Shown piece by piece: positions 26,465-40,162 of a stretch of DNA of 64,000 bases. The notes below the pieces were generated by a model. It was not told the origin of the DNA. It did no database searches and saw only the letters and a program-made list of their open reading frames with translations. A program made the translations under genes and the position numbers. Each line of letters opens with the position of its first letter. The stretch's first letter is position 1. Source of the stretch: Thuidium tamariscinum (taxonomy: Eukaryota; Streptophyta; Bryopsida; Hypnales; Thuidiaceae); NCBI GenBank assembly GCA_947034885.2, contig OZ019759.1, forward strand, positions 5,024,501 to 5,088,500, read 5' to 3'.

Positions 26465-27709
26465 TGTTATTTTAGACAAATGTATGACATTTTTCTTCAA
26501 AAATTTTAGGGTTTAAGGTTTTTTAGCGTGTTCTCTCTCTCTCTATGTTAGGATTGCCTCTTACATGCATAGGGTTTAGGTCCTAATCTTCGGGTGGCAT
26601 TCAATCTCAATAATTAATTTCAGAGCCTATATCATTTGTCTAGTGTAGGCCTGTCTCATTGACTATAAATCCAAAAATTGTAATGTTAAAAACTTACACC
26701 CTGCACCTACATGTAGATGGAGAATACTTGCCACATAATTTTGTGCATTGGTACAAATTGAATTCCACTGAATTACAAAAAATGAGGCATACCTTGTGTT
26801 TAAGGGAGCGGTTTCAAATAGCACCCTCTGAGTACAATAGCAACTCCAAGTGCAGGAACTTCAAAATTCTATAGAGAAGGAGCCAGTCAAACATTGCTAA
26901 GATTAATAAATTTTCAAGGTTTCACACAAAATTCAACGTTGCTGAATACAAGACCTAAAAAAGCCCCACACACAGTTCTTCAACTTCCGTAAATTCAATA
27001 CTCACATGAGATTGATTGAAAGCTTTATTACAAATACTACACAATTATAATATAGCATTTGGGGTTTCCAAAATAATATGAATGCAATTCAAAAACCACA
27101 AGTGCCTTCAGTTACAATTCAACAATGATATCACCTGTATGACACTTGTAGCAGTTGCGAATTCCTGGCTGCAGCAACCTTAGAACCAATTTAACCCTTA
27201 ATCTGCATAACCTCGTTCAAAACCAGAACCTTGATGCATCCACTTTGCACTCAAACCCTAAACCTGCAGCAATCCAATTTTCAACACAACATGAGCAATG
27301 GAAAAAGAACATTCAAAGTCTCAAATATACACCTAAAGCAAGCCAACTCTTAGCTGAATATGCGCAAGGGATGAAGAACACTCAACGTCTAAAACATACA
27401 CGTGAAGAAAGCCACTTCTCAACTGAATATGCACAAGGGTAAAAAGAAGGTGTTCATTCCGCTCCCAAACTACCGCATTGATGCTCATTTGGCACTTCCA
27501 TTCAAAAAAACATTATGAAGTCATTGCAAGGATTTCTCAAAATCACCAGAGGGGGACCAAAACTGCAAACGAAAATGCGTTGAAAATATTGTTGCAGCAT
27601 GGAGTTGGAGACCAACTAATGGCTTCAAATGAGGCAAATAGTGTGCAATCCGAATTGGAATACACAATAAATCTATATTTTTAAGCTATCCAGAATGACC
27701 TAAACCCTT

Positions 27710-27927
27710 CACTAGAAGAAAACCATGTTAAAATTGCTGAAATTACGTCATGTGGTTTGTGTTGAGTCCCTGTTTACGAACGCAGTGAAAACGCAGTGAA
27801 AACACAAAAAAACGCAGAAAAAGCATTTTTCTGCGTTTTTTTGTGTTTTCACTGCGTTCGTAAACAGGGACTCAACACAAACCACATGACGTAATTTCAG
27901 CAATTTTAACATGGTTTTCTTCTAGTG
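27710..27927. mobile_element. CACTA-type foldback MITE
   Basis: 218 bp, starting CACTAGAAGAAAACCATG and ending CATGGTTTTCTTCTAGTG, with CTT on both sides as 3-bp target duplication. Nearly the whole element is one inverted repeat, the arms meeting near GCAGAAAAAGCATTTTTCTGC. It shares the first 14 terminal bases with the MITE at 22987, so both were probably moved by the same CACTA transposase. Confidence 0.95.
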
Positions 27928-30900
27928 CTTACAACTTGCTTGCACGTGAATTCCTACGACCAAACTTGAGGAGATGAAATTCAGCAACCTCTGCACAATA
28001 AAACCTAAAATTTAGCTTCAATGTAACTCAATTTACCAACACCCGAATGAAAGAAAACAAAACAACAGTAACACAATCCTTACTAAATCTCACACCAACT
28101 ACAACATCCAGAAGCTAATTCAAAATTCAAGCTGGAATTGTAAGCAACATACTAAACTAACAACAGATAACCCTCCAAGTGACTAAAGAAGCGATTGATT
28201 ATGCACTTGATCTTGATCAAGTTTTTTTCTTAAATCTGTCTCAATAGGTTGCTATATAGTGGATAGAGCATCCGTGGCGATGGATGGATCAAGGACTTTA
28301 GCAGGAGGTTGATAAGTGATTGTGCAACAACAATAAAGCAATAAAGTGCTACAAGTGGGAATCGTCTTGCTTGCTCCAAAAATGGATAATTTCTCTCAAA
28401 TAAAAAACATCTCCCTATACTAAAAAGTGCATGCAAAAGTAGCTCGAAGAAAACAAATAAAAACCCTAATAACTAATAGCAGCTCAAAATTGGTTTGCAA
28501 ATGAAAGTAGCTCTTCAAAGGATTCCGTAACGAAAGGCTGCTCTCTTCCAAACAAGAACATGACATATTTGGAAATTAAACCACTATTATTAATTCGTTC
28601 TATTACTCTAACAAGTTATCGATTGTGAAAAGGAAAAACTGATCTAAAGGTATTGAACAAGGCTGGGCACTTGTTCCAACAACCAAGTGTGCAACAACTA
28701 CTTGGATTTGCACTCTAGTAATTACTTCATTAAGGGCTTGGGTGGAATATATTAAAATAATGGAGAAACAACATCACACAATAGAGGATGAAAACCGTAA
28801 GTGCAAGCATTGACAGATAATAGAGGATTCAAAGCACAGACTACCACCACATGAATTTACTCACAAAAACAAGAATTCACAAATTCGGGATTGGAACTTA
28901 CTACGGTGGCAATCTGGAAACTCAAGCTCCATAGCGTCCTCGAATTCCAATGCTCTAAATCAAACTCGTGTGTTGCGCATGCCATAGCCGCTCTCAAACT
29001 CTAGCGCATGCCAATGCAACAGGGTGCACCTCTAACATGAACTGAAACCACTACTTTAAGAGATCCCACAACGGAAATTCAGCAAAAGCCTCTCCAACTT
29101 CACATGACAGAAGTTTATTGCAAACCAGCTAGGGTCCACAACGATCTCCAATAAGAATAGACCTCAGTGGCAAAAACTAAACCCGTAGCAAAAGTAAACG
29201 TGCATGTATGTAAAGCTGAAGTGTTTGGCTATGCATGCGCTAGTACACCCCCCTTGCCATACTTGCCCGCTTGTCATTTTAGGAGGACGCAAGGAGTTAG
29301 TGTAGAATTAATCATTTCTAAAATTGTGAGAACCAATGGCCAAAAAATATTCAAGAAAACTCATTTGAAGTCAAAGAAGTATAGAAGATCTCCACTTTTC
29401 ACTCCTAAACTAAAGATGAGAGATTGTTTTTTTGATCTATATGGAAGAATTCCTTGTCATCCATCGGACCATTTTGGTCTTTAACATTGTTATAGGGTTA
29501 ATTAAATTCGTTTAAAGATGTATAGAGTGGCCCTACTTGACCCTAACATATCCGTTCCTCCCTAGTACATGCCCTCGCCTTCTTATGGTGGTTAAATACT
29601 TTCCTTGCCTCATTTCTATACAAAGTTCTTCTATAGAATCAAAAATTTGAATAACCTTGTTGTCCTAAATAAATGTCTAAACAATTTGCAAATTACTCTA
29701 ACTCTTTAATTTGATAACTACATTTACTCTACAAAGTAAAAACCCTTTTATACTCAAAGATTCTATAAAATGCATAATTTGGTTCCAACTCTAAATCTTC
29801 CAATTTCAAGCAAATATTACAATAATCATTATTTTCACTTTATCAAACATTTTTTTCATGATAGTGTGATCATCAACTTTTAAAATATGAAAACAATCAT
29901 TAATATACAAATGACAGTAGAACACCTTTCTTTTTCAAAAACTAGATTTTAATAGAAAACAATTGTAGGTTCTTCAAAGAATTATTAAAAAGAATTTCAT
30001 ATTTCAAATTCTATAATTTTTTGTCTACAAATTATGTACTTTTGGATCCCCTTATTTCAAAAGTCAAAGATTTGAACAAAAGTCAAAAGAATTGGACTTT
30101 AAAAGTTGTTCCATGATCTAAAATTCATAAATAATTTATTGTCAAAATTCATAGTAGAATTCATTGAACTTTATAATGATACCAAATAAAGTTATAGCCC
30201 TTATTTTAGTGCAATTCAAAAAATCCTATAGTCAACAATCGAAAAATTAAAATGATTCAACCCTAAGCCACCACTATATTGAAAATTACAATAATTTCAA
30301 ATTCAAAAAATAATGAACTCATTAATGCATGGTACTATATCTATGAATGAAAAATAGAATCTACAATAAAAGCAACCTCTACTCTACTTTACTAAATTGT
30401 TATATTGGAGGAATATAAATTTCTATAGACTTTCAATGTGACCAAAATTTACAAACTTGATGGAATTGGAAATGAATTAAACCTTCATATTAATTGCATC
30501 TTCTTTTCAATTGACAGAATAGTAACCAATACTCCTACATTTTTCATGCTATAAGGATTGTAGAGAACATATTGACCTTCATGTTGTATTCTTTATTTAT
30601 TTCACCACATTCTAGATTTTATAACCATTGTTTTTAATACAAATGATTGTCTCTATCATTTATTCCTTAAACTATGTTCTCTTAATTAAACCCAAAATTT
30701 GGATCCTATTGTCATTAATTTCTTTAAAATTGTACAGGCTTCAACAAATTTAAAAAATGAATACAATGGGTTTAGAAGAAAGAAATAGAACTTGTAAGTA
30801 TGATTTTTACATAAAAATAATTGTCAGTACTATTCAATCTTTGGGCATGGTTCCTTTAAAAACAACAAAAATGTCGAGGATCAAATTCTCAATCATTTTC

Positions 30901-30999
30901 TAAAACAATGTACACATTTTGACAAATTCTTAAAAAATCCAAATGGATTAGTGTTCAATTTTAAGTGGAGGTTTACTATAGTGTAGATGAATGAATCAT

Positions 31000-31420
31000 T
31001 CAAATGCTTTAAAGAGAAAGCAAGCCTCATTACCATTTTCATCCTAGAAATCTAAAACCTATAAATGTCATGAAATTCAGCAAAATCATCCAAAACAAAT
31101 TTGTCAAAGTTGGAATGTCCTAAAACATTCACTCTTCAAGACTAGTTTTAATGGCAATTGAAGTAAATTCAACATATTCTAATTGATTTTTAGGAAAAAA
31201 ATGGCAATGAGGCATGTTTTCCTTTAAAAAATGAGAATGGCCAATTAGTGGTCATGCCATTGAAATTAGTCTTGAAATGCAAATGTCCTAGGGCATTCCA
31301 ACTTCTCCTAACTTTTTTGGCCTCTTTTCATATGAATTTCATGACATTTATAAGTTTTTGATTTTTAGGAAGAAAATGGTTGTCTTGCCCAATTTCCTTC
31401 AAAAATTGAGATTGGCCATT
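31000..31420. repeat. Foldback (inverted) repeat
   Basis: The arm near 31060-31160 (TATAAATGTCATGAAATTCA, then GTTGGAATG.CCTA, CAAGACTA.TTT.AATGGCA) returns as reverse complement near 31243-31360. Pairing continues outward through ATTTTC.TCCTA.AAATC. No terminal target duplication was identified, so the family is unknown. Confidence 0.75.
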
Positions 31421-31599
31421 CAGTGGTCAGGGTTGCTAGCAGGCAAGCCTATGAGTGTGAGCCCATGAGCCTATGAGCCTGTGAACATGGAAAAAAATGA
31501 CAAAAAAAATGATGAAGGTTCTATAACCGTGGATGTACCTAAGACCGTGGTTGGACAAATATATTTTGTTTTAGGATACTTTGATTATTCTTTGACACT

Positions 31600-32035
31600 G
31601 TTTTTAAAACCTCAAACTTCATTGTAATTCTTCTTGTTTTTAAATTTTGCATGAACAATAATTTCCTTGTAATTCTCAATTGATTATAATACTAAGAAGG
31701 GGCATTGAATTTAAATTTAAAATGCTAGTAGAAAGCTATATTTATAGCCACAATATTAAATCAAAGAAAGATGATATAAAAGATTTAATGTTGTTTAATT
31801 TTTTTTTTCTATAGCAATTTGTTCTTAAGACCCCAAACTTCATTATAAGAGTTTAGGGTTTCAAATTTTGCATGAGCAATATTTTCCTTGTAATATCCAA
31901 TTGATTATAATACTAAGAAGGGGCATTGTGTTTTCAAATTCAAAATCCCTATGGAAAGCAATATTTATAGTCACATTAATAAATGAAGAAGGATGACATT
32001 AATGATTCAATGTAGGATATTAAAGTGGTAGAAAT
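31600..32035. repeat. Two-copy tandem duplication, about 225 bp
   Basis: AAATTTTGCATGA.CAAT and ATTGATTATAATACTAAGAA followed by GGGGCATTG appear near 31655 and again near 31870. Flanking text (CAAACTTCATT upstream, GAAAGC.ATATTTATAG downstream) repeats in the same order. Confidence 0.8.
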
Positions 32036-33299
32036 TAGAGGGGATTGCTATATTAAAAATAAAATATCATTTGACTTAAAACAGATCAATAAAGAACCAA
32101 AATAATGTGGATGTGGAAACTAAGGAAATAAAAAATGAAACAAGCAAATTGAAAACACATATGGCAATTTAAGAAAATGACATACAAGAATATAGCAATG
32201 TGGTGATCACTATTAAAAATAATGAAAACGTAGCAATGTCATGATCACTATAAAAAAGATTGAAAATATAGTAATGTAGTAATTACTATAAAATAAGCAT
32301 ATAAAAGGTACTATAAGATTAAGATATCTGATAGGGTCTTAGAAAACTAGAAGATCCTTCATTCCGTAGTATAAGAAGAATCTCAGGCAGACTCTCCACT
32401 TGAAGAAGTGGCCTCAACATCCAAGAAATCCAAGGCACGAGGGTGCACTTGTCCATAATGAGAAGAAGTACTAGTACCGCCATAAACTTCAAATGGTGTA
32501 GCCATCATTTTAGCATAAATAGGCAAGTCAAAAGACTTTTTAGGACTCGGAAAAAAATTAGGTCTTTAGAACAAAGGAATAGTGGATTGAACTTCACCGC
32601 TCACAAATTTGAAACAAACAACATAATTTAGCCAAATATAAATAGGCATTATGAACAAAAAGAATTGAGAAGTGCAAGGTTGATTTACGTATTGAATCTG
32701 GATTTCTTCTAGATTGGTTCCACAATGCCAACATCATCATTGAGGTCAACAATTTCTTGTGCTACTGATATTGCAGGAGTTGCAACCACTACCGGTGCAC
32801 GAATAAGAGGCTTAAGGACATTTTCAAATAATGCCTTGTCCTCTTCAATAGCAACAATATGGCGACCAGAAGTTCGACAAGCATGGATAGAGGCACCTGA
32901 AAAACAAAAATTATTAGATAGTAGCCTCAAGAATGTGACTTAAAAAAAGAGTAAAATATTAAAAAAACAAATTAAATTAAAAGGGTTCCAAGAAATCACC
33001 TGTACTTGTAGTGGCATCTAAAACAACGTGACTAGGTAGTGTGTACGATTTGATCAACATATTAAAAAGCAACGAGCTTTTCTGTCGAGCTCCACGCCAA
33101 GGGCAGTCACCATTCATAATCAAATCATTCTCATAAACATAATTGTAGAAAACATCATCTCTCTCCACATCAACTCTGCGTGATACAAGATCGGAAATAT
33201 GCTGGAATGCAAACTTGGAGTTTGGAAGAGAAGGAATCTTCCTCACCAGTAAAGTAATCCCAAATTGTTTAGTCTGCATCACAAAATTTATTAGAAACA

Positions 33300-33435
33300 G
33301 TAATTCAATAATTCAATCAAACTACAATTCAGTAATTCAATCTAATTATAATTTCACCAATTCAATCAGAGTATAATTCAATCAATTCAATCAAACTATG
33401 ATTCAATCAATTCAATCAAACTATAATTCAATCAC
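33300..33435. repeat. Short tandem repeat, ATTCAATCAA units
   Basis: Imperfect runs of AATTCAATCAAACTA / TATAATTCAATCAATTC, roughly 26-28 bp apart, in the ParB2 intron between the exons at 33488 and 33273. Confidence 0.75.
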
Positions 33436-36400
33436 TTCTAATTTTTGCCTCTAGAATACAAAACGCCTTCAATAGTTCAATTCTCACCGTTCCTCTCAAG
33501 TTGGCAAGATTTGTTAAATATAGCTTATTAACACCCCACCAATCAAGCTTCTTTTAAAAGGAATATGCATTCGTATGCTGCAATAATGTCTTCTTAGCTT
33601 GTAAGCTATGAGGGTGAATGACAATGAGGCGCCATCATCATGAAGATGCATATTTGCAAAGTCAAATATAGGTTCTAACCAAGAGGCTAGTAAGGCATTC
33701 TAGGAAGGAATACTGGATTCTGGGTCACTTACTCCAATTACTAGAAGACCCTCTGGCATATCTACCAAGATAAGGTCAAAGCCGGGGTGCTTATCCACCT
33801 GCCCACGATAAGACCTTTTCTTTTTTGATGCATTCTGTGAAAAAAACAAAGAATTGATTAGTGATAATGAAAGAGAGGTATACACAAAAAATACAATTGA
33901 AAGGATAAAATTACTAATAGAATTGGATATACCTTTTGATAGAATGTCAAAATGCGGCTGTAGTCTGTTGGACGGTCACCAGTCATGCCACTAAGAACCA
34001 AATCCACATTTGTATTCAAAATGAGTTCGGCCACATCTGCAACATTTGAATCCACCGATCTTTGTATAGGTGCACGAGTTTGCACTTCCGTAAGTTAAGC
34101 ATAATGCGATGCCACAACTATACCAGTCGAAGGTTGCACCTCCAAAACTGATAAGTTGTCCACTAATGAAGTAGGGGCATCTGCAATAGGAGTTGGCTTC
34201 TTTTCCTTGCCCTTCTTTTGAGTCTCTTTTGCTGCAGCCTTTGCAGCAGCTTTCTTCTTCTTTTCTTCTTCTCGTGCAGCTGCCTTCTCCACATCTTTGT
34301 CTTGTTTCTCCATTTTCTTCTGGTCCTCTTCAAGTCGCTTGCGAATTGCTTCTTCCTTGGCACTCTCCTCCAAACCGGCATATTCATCCGTAAAAACCTC
34401 TGAAGGTATAAGAGACTGAAGACTTTGCCAATATGCAACCTCAGATGGAGGTGTAAACGAAGGATCGCATTCCAAATACCATCCACAACCTTGAAGGTGT
34501 GCAGTGGTGTAGGTCTTGATTTGGTATAAAGAGAACATATATTTTGGAGACCAACGGTCTATCCAATCATTCATGAAAGGGAGCAAATCATGCTTGGAGA
34601 TGGCTTTTTTGTTGTACAACTCCAACTTGAAGTACTTGAATCTAATACAAAGATAATTAGAGCACAAATAATTAGAGGAATGTAAAATGAGAAGTGACAA
34701 ATCATTCAATGATTTTATACCTGAAAACAACATGTTTAGTTATGTTGTCGGCTTCAAAATACTTTGAAAAAGAATCTCCTTTTTTGAAAGGTTTTTTTCT
34801 ACCAAGCTCATTTCCAAATGCCTGATCCCAGATCCGCATGCGCCATTTTTCAATGTAGTCTTGTATAGTCATAGGCTCCAAAGGGCTTGTTATATCAATT
34901 GTCAAATTGTCCCGAGTAGATATTAGGTCTACCTCTGAAACCACAGAGGCTTCAATCTGCACAGAATCAAGAGGAAATTTAGTATTCAATTTTTGCAACC
35001 AGTTGTTAAAAATAAAGGTACTTTAACCAAAGCACTTATCCCTGCCCATCATATTGCCTTCTAAAGAAAAGCCGTAAGTTTATCATCATTCATAGGCTTG
35101 GCTAAAAACTTTCTTGCTTCCCTTGAATGTTTGGAAAGATTCCACCATTTTAACCATTTCACTTTGTAGACAACATCTGAACTTGAAGTTGCTATAAGTT
35201 GAAGCTTATCAAGAGTCATCTCGGGCTCAGCATTCAAACTCCAATGCCTTTCAATCTAAACATGAAGAAGAAAAAATCAATATTTGCAAAATAATAGAGG
35301 ACTATGAAATGTAAAGAAGATTAATTAACATCCAAATTTTTACCTCTTGAAACCACTCAGAACCAAGGGCTGGATTAACTACGGTGACCATCTTTTCCAT
35401 TTTGTAGTATAAATGTGACAATCTGTCTTTTGCCCCTTTCTGCATTGTAGCTACAACTCCTTTTTCAATAACCTCCCCCTCTGGAATACATTCATTGTAC
35501 ACCCTTGCAGCTATGTCATCCGCCTCTGCAATCTCATGCTGAAGTAATATCCAACCCAAAAAATCATTAGAAAAGGTCAAAATTAGAGCCAAAATCAAAG
35601 ATGAAAAACAAAAGTTGAAGATATTAAAAAAATAAAATCATAGGACAAAATATAAAGGAAAAATCGAAGGACAAAATAAAAAGTAAAATGAAATGTCATA
35701 ATCAAACATTGACAAAAAAACAATTACCTGAAAGATGAACAAGGTAAAGACCTCTAAAGTCATGCAATACCATGTTTTTTTAGAATTTTGTTGGCACTTC
35801 CTATAATCAAACTCGGTCAGCAACTCCTGGAATTCTTTTAGAGGCATTTCACCATACCTTCTCACTTGATATAAAGTGTAGATCAACTTCGTCTTGACAT
35901 GTGACTCTTCCGTATGCCTGTAGTAAAGAAGTGAGCCCAATTCACCAAAACACAAAAAGAAAATCAAAAAAATCAAAAGATGTACTTACTTATTAATATC
36001 ATGCATAGCTTGTATGAGAGTCCCATTCCGTCCTTTTGTCTCCAACAAAATACAATCCACCTGAATATGCCAATCTGGATCATTGGGATGTTTTGAATCA
36101 ATGTGGGACATCGACGCGATGTAACGGTGGTTACCATCACAAATAAAAAACTTCAGGTTTTTGAGGCAATGGAGTTCCGGTGTACGTTCAAGCTTTTCTT
36201 CAAACTTTAGGACTTCTTCCTTCCAAAGAAAACTGAAGCTTGCACGCTCATCTAGGGATGAAAGTTGTGTTTGTCCCTCTGCATTTGTGGTAGATACGTA
36301 AAAAATAGCAAATCCTTCACGATAGTTATGAACATACTCTTGATCCAATTTTGTCAAATCACACGTCAAGGTAGGCCTCACAATAGGCATTGGAAATAGA

Positions 36401-37565
36401 AGGCACAATAGAATGCCCATTCGAGAAAGGGCAATAGTTTTAAATCGCATGTTGTTTATTATAGAATTTGAATCAATCTTGTGCCTATGGCGAAGATCAT
36501 CTTCATCAACATCTTCTTTAACCACTTGTTCATCACCAATCTCCAAAACCTCCTCACTGTTTGTATCACCAATTTCTGGTTGGGTTTCTTGTTCTGATTG
36601 GGGTGTGGTATCTTTTGACAAGGCTCTTTATGCAGAAGTAGGCATAATTGGTTCCTAAATCAAATTGCATTAACTCAGTTAAAGCCAAAAGCATACAATT
36701 CAAGAAAAGAATCATTGGATCAATGTGAACTAGTATAATAATGACATTATATATGTGAATGCAAATTGACAGAAAAGAAATACAATTGTAATAAGAATAT
36801 TGACCATTCACTATCCATAATAAGGCCATCAAATATATTGTCTTTAAAGTTGTACATTGAGATCTTTTATTCATGATTACAAATAATTGAAAGCTAAATC
36901 ACAATCATGATTGCTAACATATTCCTTGGGCTTAAAGGAGAGATAAGTTTTCCTTTTATTCACTGAACTCCACCTTTCAACTTGTAATCCAAAAAATTGA
37001 AATATCCATCAAATATATCAAAGATTGTATCCAAACTTACCGATCCCTCTGGTTGAAGATTGTCCGTAGTTCTCATAGAATCCTAAAACTAGGAATCAAT
37101 CACTTTAGAATCCTGGAAGGAACAACAAAGGAATTAGTCATTATCAAATTGATTTACTAATGAAAAAAATACAATTCAAGAAGTTTCTCACCTGAATATT
37201 CTCTTGAAGGTTTTGACCCTCACAACCCATAGGTGTTCGCAACTCAATCTACAAAAATGAGGACCAATTTATGGAATTACTCAATTAGAATGATAACAAT
37301 ATAAGAAGGAATTCTCTACTCTTCAACAAAATTAAAATAGATTAAAAATAAATAAACCAAATAACAAAACTTTTGAGAACTAAAATAACAAAACTTTTGA
37401 AAACAAAATGAAGACTTAGATCACAAGGAAAGCATTTGAAAACAATTTAAATTAGGTGCACCATGTGTTAAAGGTCTTAGCATCAATTGTATGGAAGGAA
37501 TACTTGATTTTAAAAGGCAATCTGCGGATCCAAAAATTATGAAAACAAAATAGTCTTTACCCCTT

Positions 37566-38931
37566 TTGCGGTTTAGCAAGGGAACTAGAAGAGGTGGGTG
37601 CACACTTGGAGTTGACCATCTCCAAAATCAATCAATTTGAGCTTTCTGTCTCCCCATTGCGGCACCGCAAGGTTGCCAAAGGAGAATTGTTTTTCTCAAT
37701 CCTCACGGAATACTACTGAAGATTCAGATTTGGATTTTCTCTTCTCGTAATTGCACAATCAATTCTCAAATCTACGCTCCCAGAGTTTCTGTTCTAGGCT
37801 CCCAAAGTCTCGATTTTGTAATTGTAGCTTTGTGATCTCGACCATCTTTTAAATTTCTCCGAAATCATAATGGCTCACTTCCCAAATCAACAAGGATTTG
37901 TGCTCGAATTGTAAGTTCAGAAGCAGTATAATCAAATCTCCCCGCCCCTCTTGCGGTACCGCAAGGGAGCCATGAGGGGTAGATAATTCCCAAAAGCGCA
38001 ATTAGGGTGTGTTGGTGCATACACCAACATAGGGTGCGTTGGTGTATGCAGTGCGTCGTTGCCACCAACTCCGACATTCACTTCATCTCAAAACTCATTC
38101 CCCTCTTGCGATACCACAAGGAGTCTGATGGAAGTTTGTTTCTTGAAATCTATCTGCAAATCGTAGCTAAAGACTGAGATCCAAGTTTTCTGATACCGAA
38201 ATGCGATCAAAAAGCAAAAAAGATCTCGTCCCGACCCCTCTTGCGGTACTACAAGGGAGGCAGGAGGGATTGTACAGTTCCAAAGCATGTTCACTTATAA
38301 GAACAGGGTGGAGATACAATCTTGTGAATTGATTAGTTTCCAACTTACCCCTGCATCGGAATTAAACAAGACAAATTTCAACACCCTTTCTCCCTCTTGC
38401 GGTACTGCAAGAGGGAGAAGGGGTGTAGTATTTTAAGCAAAAAATTGACTTTGTCCTTGCATCAAATTCGTCTTGGCTTTTAGTTTGGAGCACAAATTTG
38501 CTCCGACTTTGACGCGGTTGAAACTTAATAGCCACCTCCGCGGCCCACAACGACCCTCACTCGCGGCCAACAAAGAATCGACTACAAAATTCCCCACCCC
38601 TGTTTCTGATTCTTGCTCTGGTTTTTGACTTTTGGAGAATTTGAGTGGAGCCCAGCCACTGTCCACGGTAGGATCTTACTGGTTCACATTTCCTTGCGCC
38701 GGAAGCCAGCCTAAGAAGGCTAATGCGACTAAGATCAGCCAGACTCCTGCGACTGAAGACCAGGGTGAGAAATCCGAAGAAAAAAAAATGCCCCCAACCC
38801 TCTTGCGATACCGCAAGAGAACCGGGGGCGATTCAACCGCGTGGTGAGTGGCGCTCAAGATGCTTGCCATCTGTCTTCCTATTGCTGTTGCATGCTTTGC
38901 AGTTTCAAATCTCTCCCTTGCGGTACCGCAA
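37566..38931. repeat. ParB2-associated palindromes, eight copies
   Basis: Core palindrome TTGCGGTACCGCAA, often flanked by CCCTC and GAGGG. Cores at 37566-37579 (weak), 37657-37670, 37951-37964, 38106-38119, 38241-38254, 38397-38410, 38803-38816 and 38918-38931. At 38397 symmetry extends to about 46 bp (ACACCCTT..AAGGGGTGT). The unique sequence between copies differs in length and content, so this is not a tandem array. All lie in the 5' leader intron region between the first ParB2 exon (39437) and the next (37248). Confidence 0.92.
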
Positions 38932-40162
38932 GGGGTCCGGGGGGAGAGATTGAAACACAACTATGCTTAATCTAAAACCTGGATTGCGCTCCTGTCTTGA
39001 TTCTACGCTCCTATCTCGATTCTCAAGTGCGCCCAAGATATTCGGAACAAGATGTTCCAGTCAAACATGTTTGACGCTGAGCGATGCTGGAAGCTCTCAA
39101 ATTGAAATCTGCCGAGTTGGTATGAGCCCTCAGTACGTGCGCTGAGAGAAATTCCTCACGGGAATTAGCCTTACAAGCATCGACTAATTGAGTACTTGAT
39201 CGTATGCTTCCAACTGGAGATTCAAGAGTCGCAAATATCGGAGAGGACAAAAATCGCATGGAATTTCTCTCAATGCAGTAGTCCGAGTCAAATTCAAAAT
39301 TTGCAAATTCACGGGGTCCTTGTGGCATACACGGACTATGCTTGCTAGCCAAAGAGTTAGTGTAAACAAGAAGGAAAATGACACATTCTAAACAAACGAT
39401 AAGCGGAAAAGAGAAATTTGATTTTGCAAAACTCACCTGCTCATCTGGAACAGTCTTCCTTTTCTCTCTGTGAGTGCTTGACTCTCCAACTGTGGAATGC
39501 CCTCGTTTGCTAGCACTCCGTGTTAAATGCCAAGACTCCATAGCGCACTTCACAAGCAAGAAATGGTTTTGTAAATGACCCAAAAAATTTGTCTGACGCA
39601 CAACTAGGAAGAAAGGAGCTCAACAGGGTGGAATGATGGCTTAGTGAGCGAGTTGGTTGGGAGCGACACGGCTCAGCTCAGTGCTGAATGGCCTGACCAG
39701 TTCTCACGGACGCGTTGTTCGGCCCGTCTGGGTACAGCTCACAGTTCTTCAAAGCAAGGTCGGAGATTAAATTTTCTTTTTAATTTATTAAGAAAAAGCA
39801 AGGTTCTTAACTTTCTTGATTTGCAAATGTAACTAAGTTACAAGGTCAGCTGAAAGTAATGTTGCCGTTTAATTGACTGAACTGGTTACTTAGTGTTGTG
39901 ATGAACGATTTGATTTCTACTTGTATTTTGTATAGATTATTCAACAATTATGCTTAGAAAAAATATTTTCACTTCTAAAGATCTTAGCTAATGCATATTA
40001 CATTTATAAGTACTTTTTTCATAAGGAACACACGTCAATTTGAAATTTCACTTACAATGATGTTAGAACTTCTAGCATGAACCGTACTAGCAAAAAACGT
40101 TAAAAAAGAATTGTTATGGACTTTACCTCTTAGATGTCTTCTTCTATAGGTTCAGGGACTCC

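Larger units (their letters stand above)
26470..32380. other. Long non-coding, AT-rich stretch
   Basis: No supported gene. A frame at 29167-29484 has no recognisable domain. The part next to ParB1 (26.5-29 kb) could be its 5' leader; an ATG near 28,940 (minus) followed by a GT is possible but unproven. Contents that can be named: a CACTA MITE, a foldback repeat and a two-copy duplication, listed separately. Confidence 0.5.
32383..39541 (-). pseudogene. ParB2: ParB-like plus DNA-methyltransferase-like gene, decayed
   Basis: About 13 exons on minus. Best supported: 39541-39437 (start ATG, 35 codons, GTGAGT donor), 37248-37192, 37082-37041, 36654-35990, 35917-35728, 35538-35344, 34641-33935, 33835-33488, 33273-33000, 32896-32710, and a last one ending at 32383. 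The ParB core spans exons ending 35990 and 35728: FFICDGNHRYIASMSH, VDCILLETKGRNG, then MHDINK joining TEESHVKTKLIY, the GNHR and N..EESH pattern of ParB nuclease-fold proteins. A Lys/Glu coiled coil follows. The methyltransferase part has motif IV as FDLILVDMPEG (for DPPY), and motif I as VVLDATTSTG joining ASIHACRTSGRHIVAIEED across an intron that cuts at the motif-I glycine. This matches 'VLDPF.GSGTT..A...GR..IGIE'. Several stops and at least one frameshift mark it as dead. Confidence 0.65.

Noticed and set aside
29167-29484. 105-residue frame, Lys-rich
   Set aside because: No recognisable domain, AT-rich context, no splice or promoter support.
31433-31440. CAGGGTTG as start of a second hAT element
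   Set aside because: No matching CAACCCTG end or 8-bp duplication found within reach.
37566-38931. CRISPR-like array of palindromic repeats
   Set aside because: Repeat spacing is irregular (115-406 bp), repeats are only 14-28 bp and imperfect, and the genome is clearly eukaryotic.
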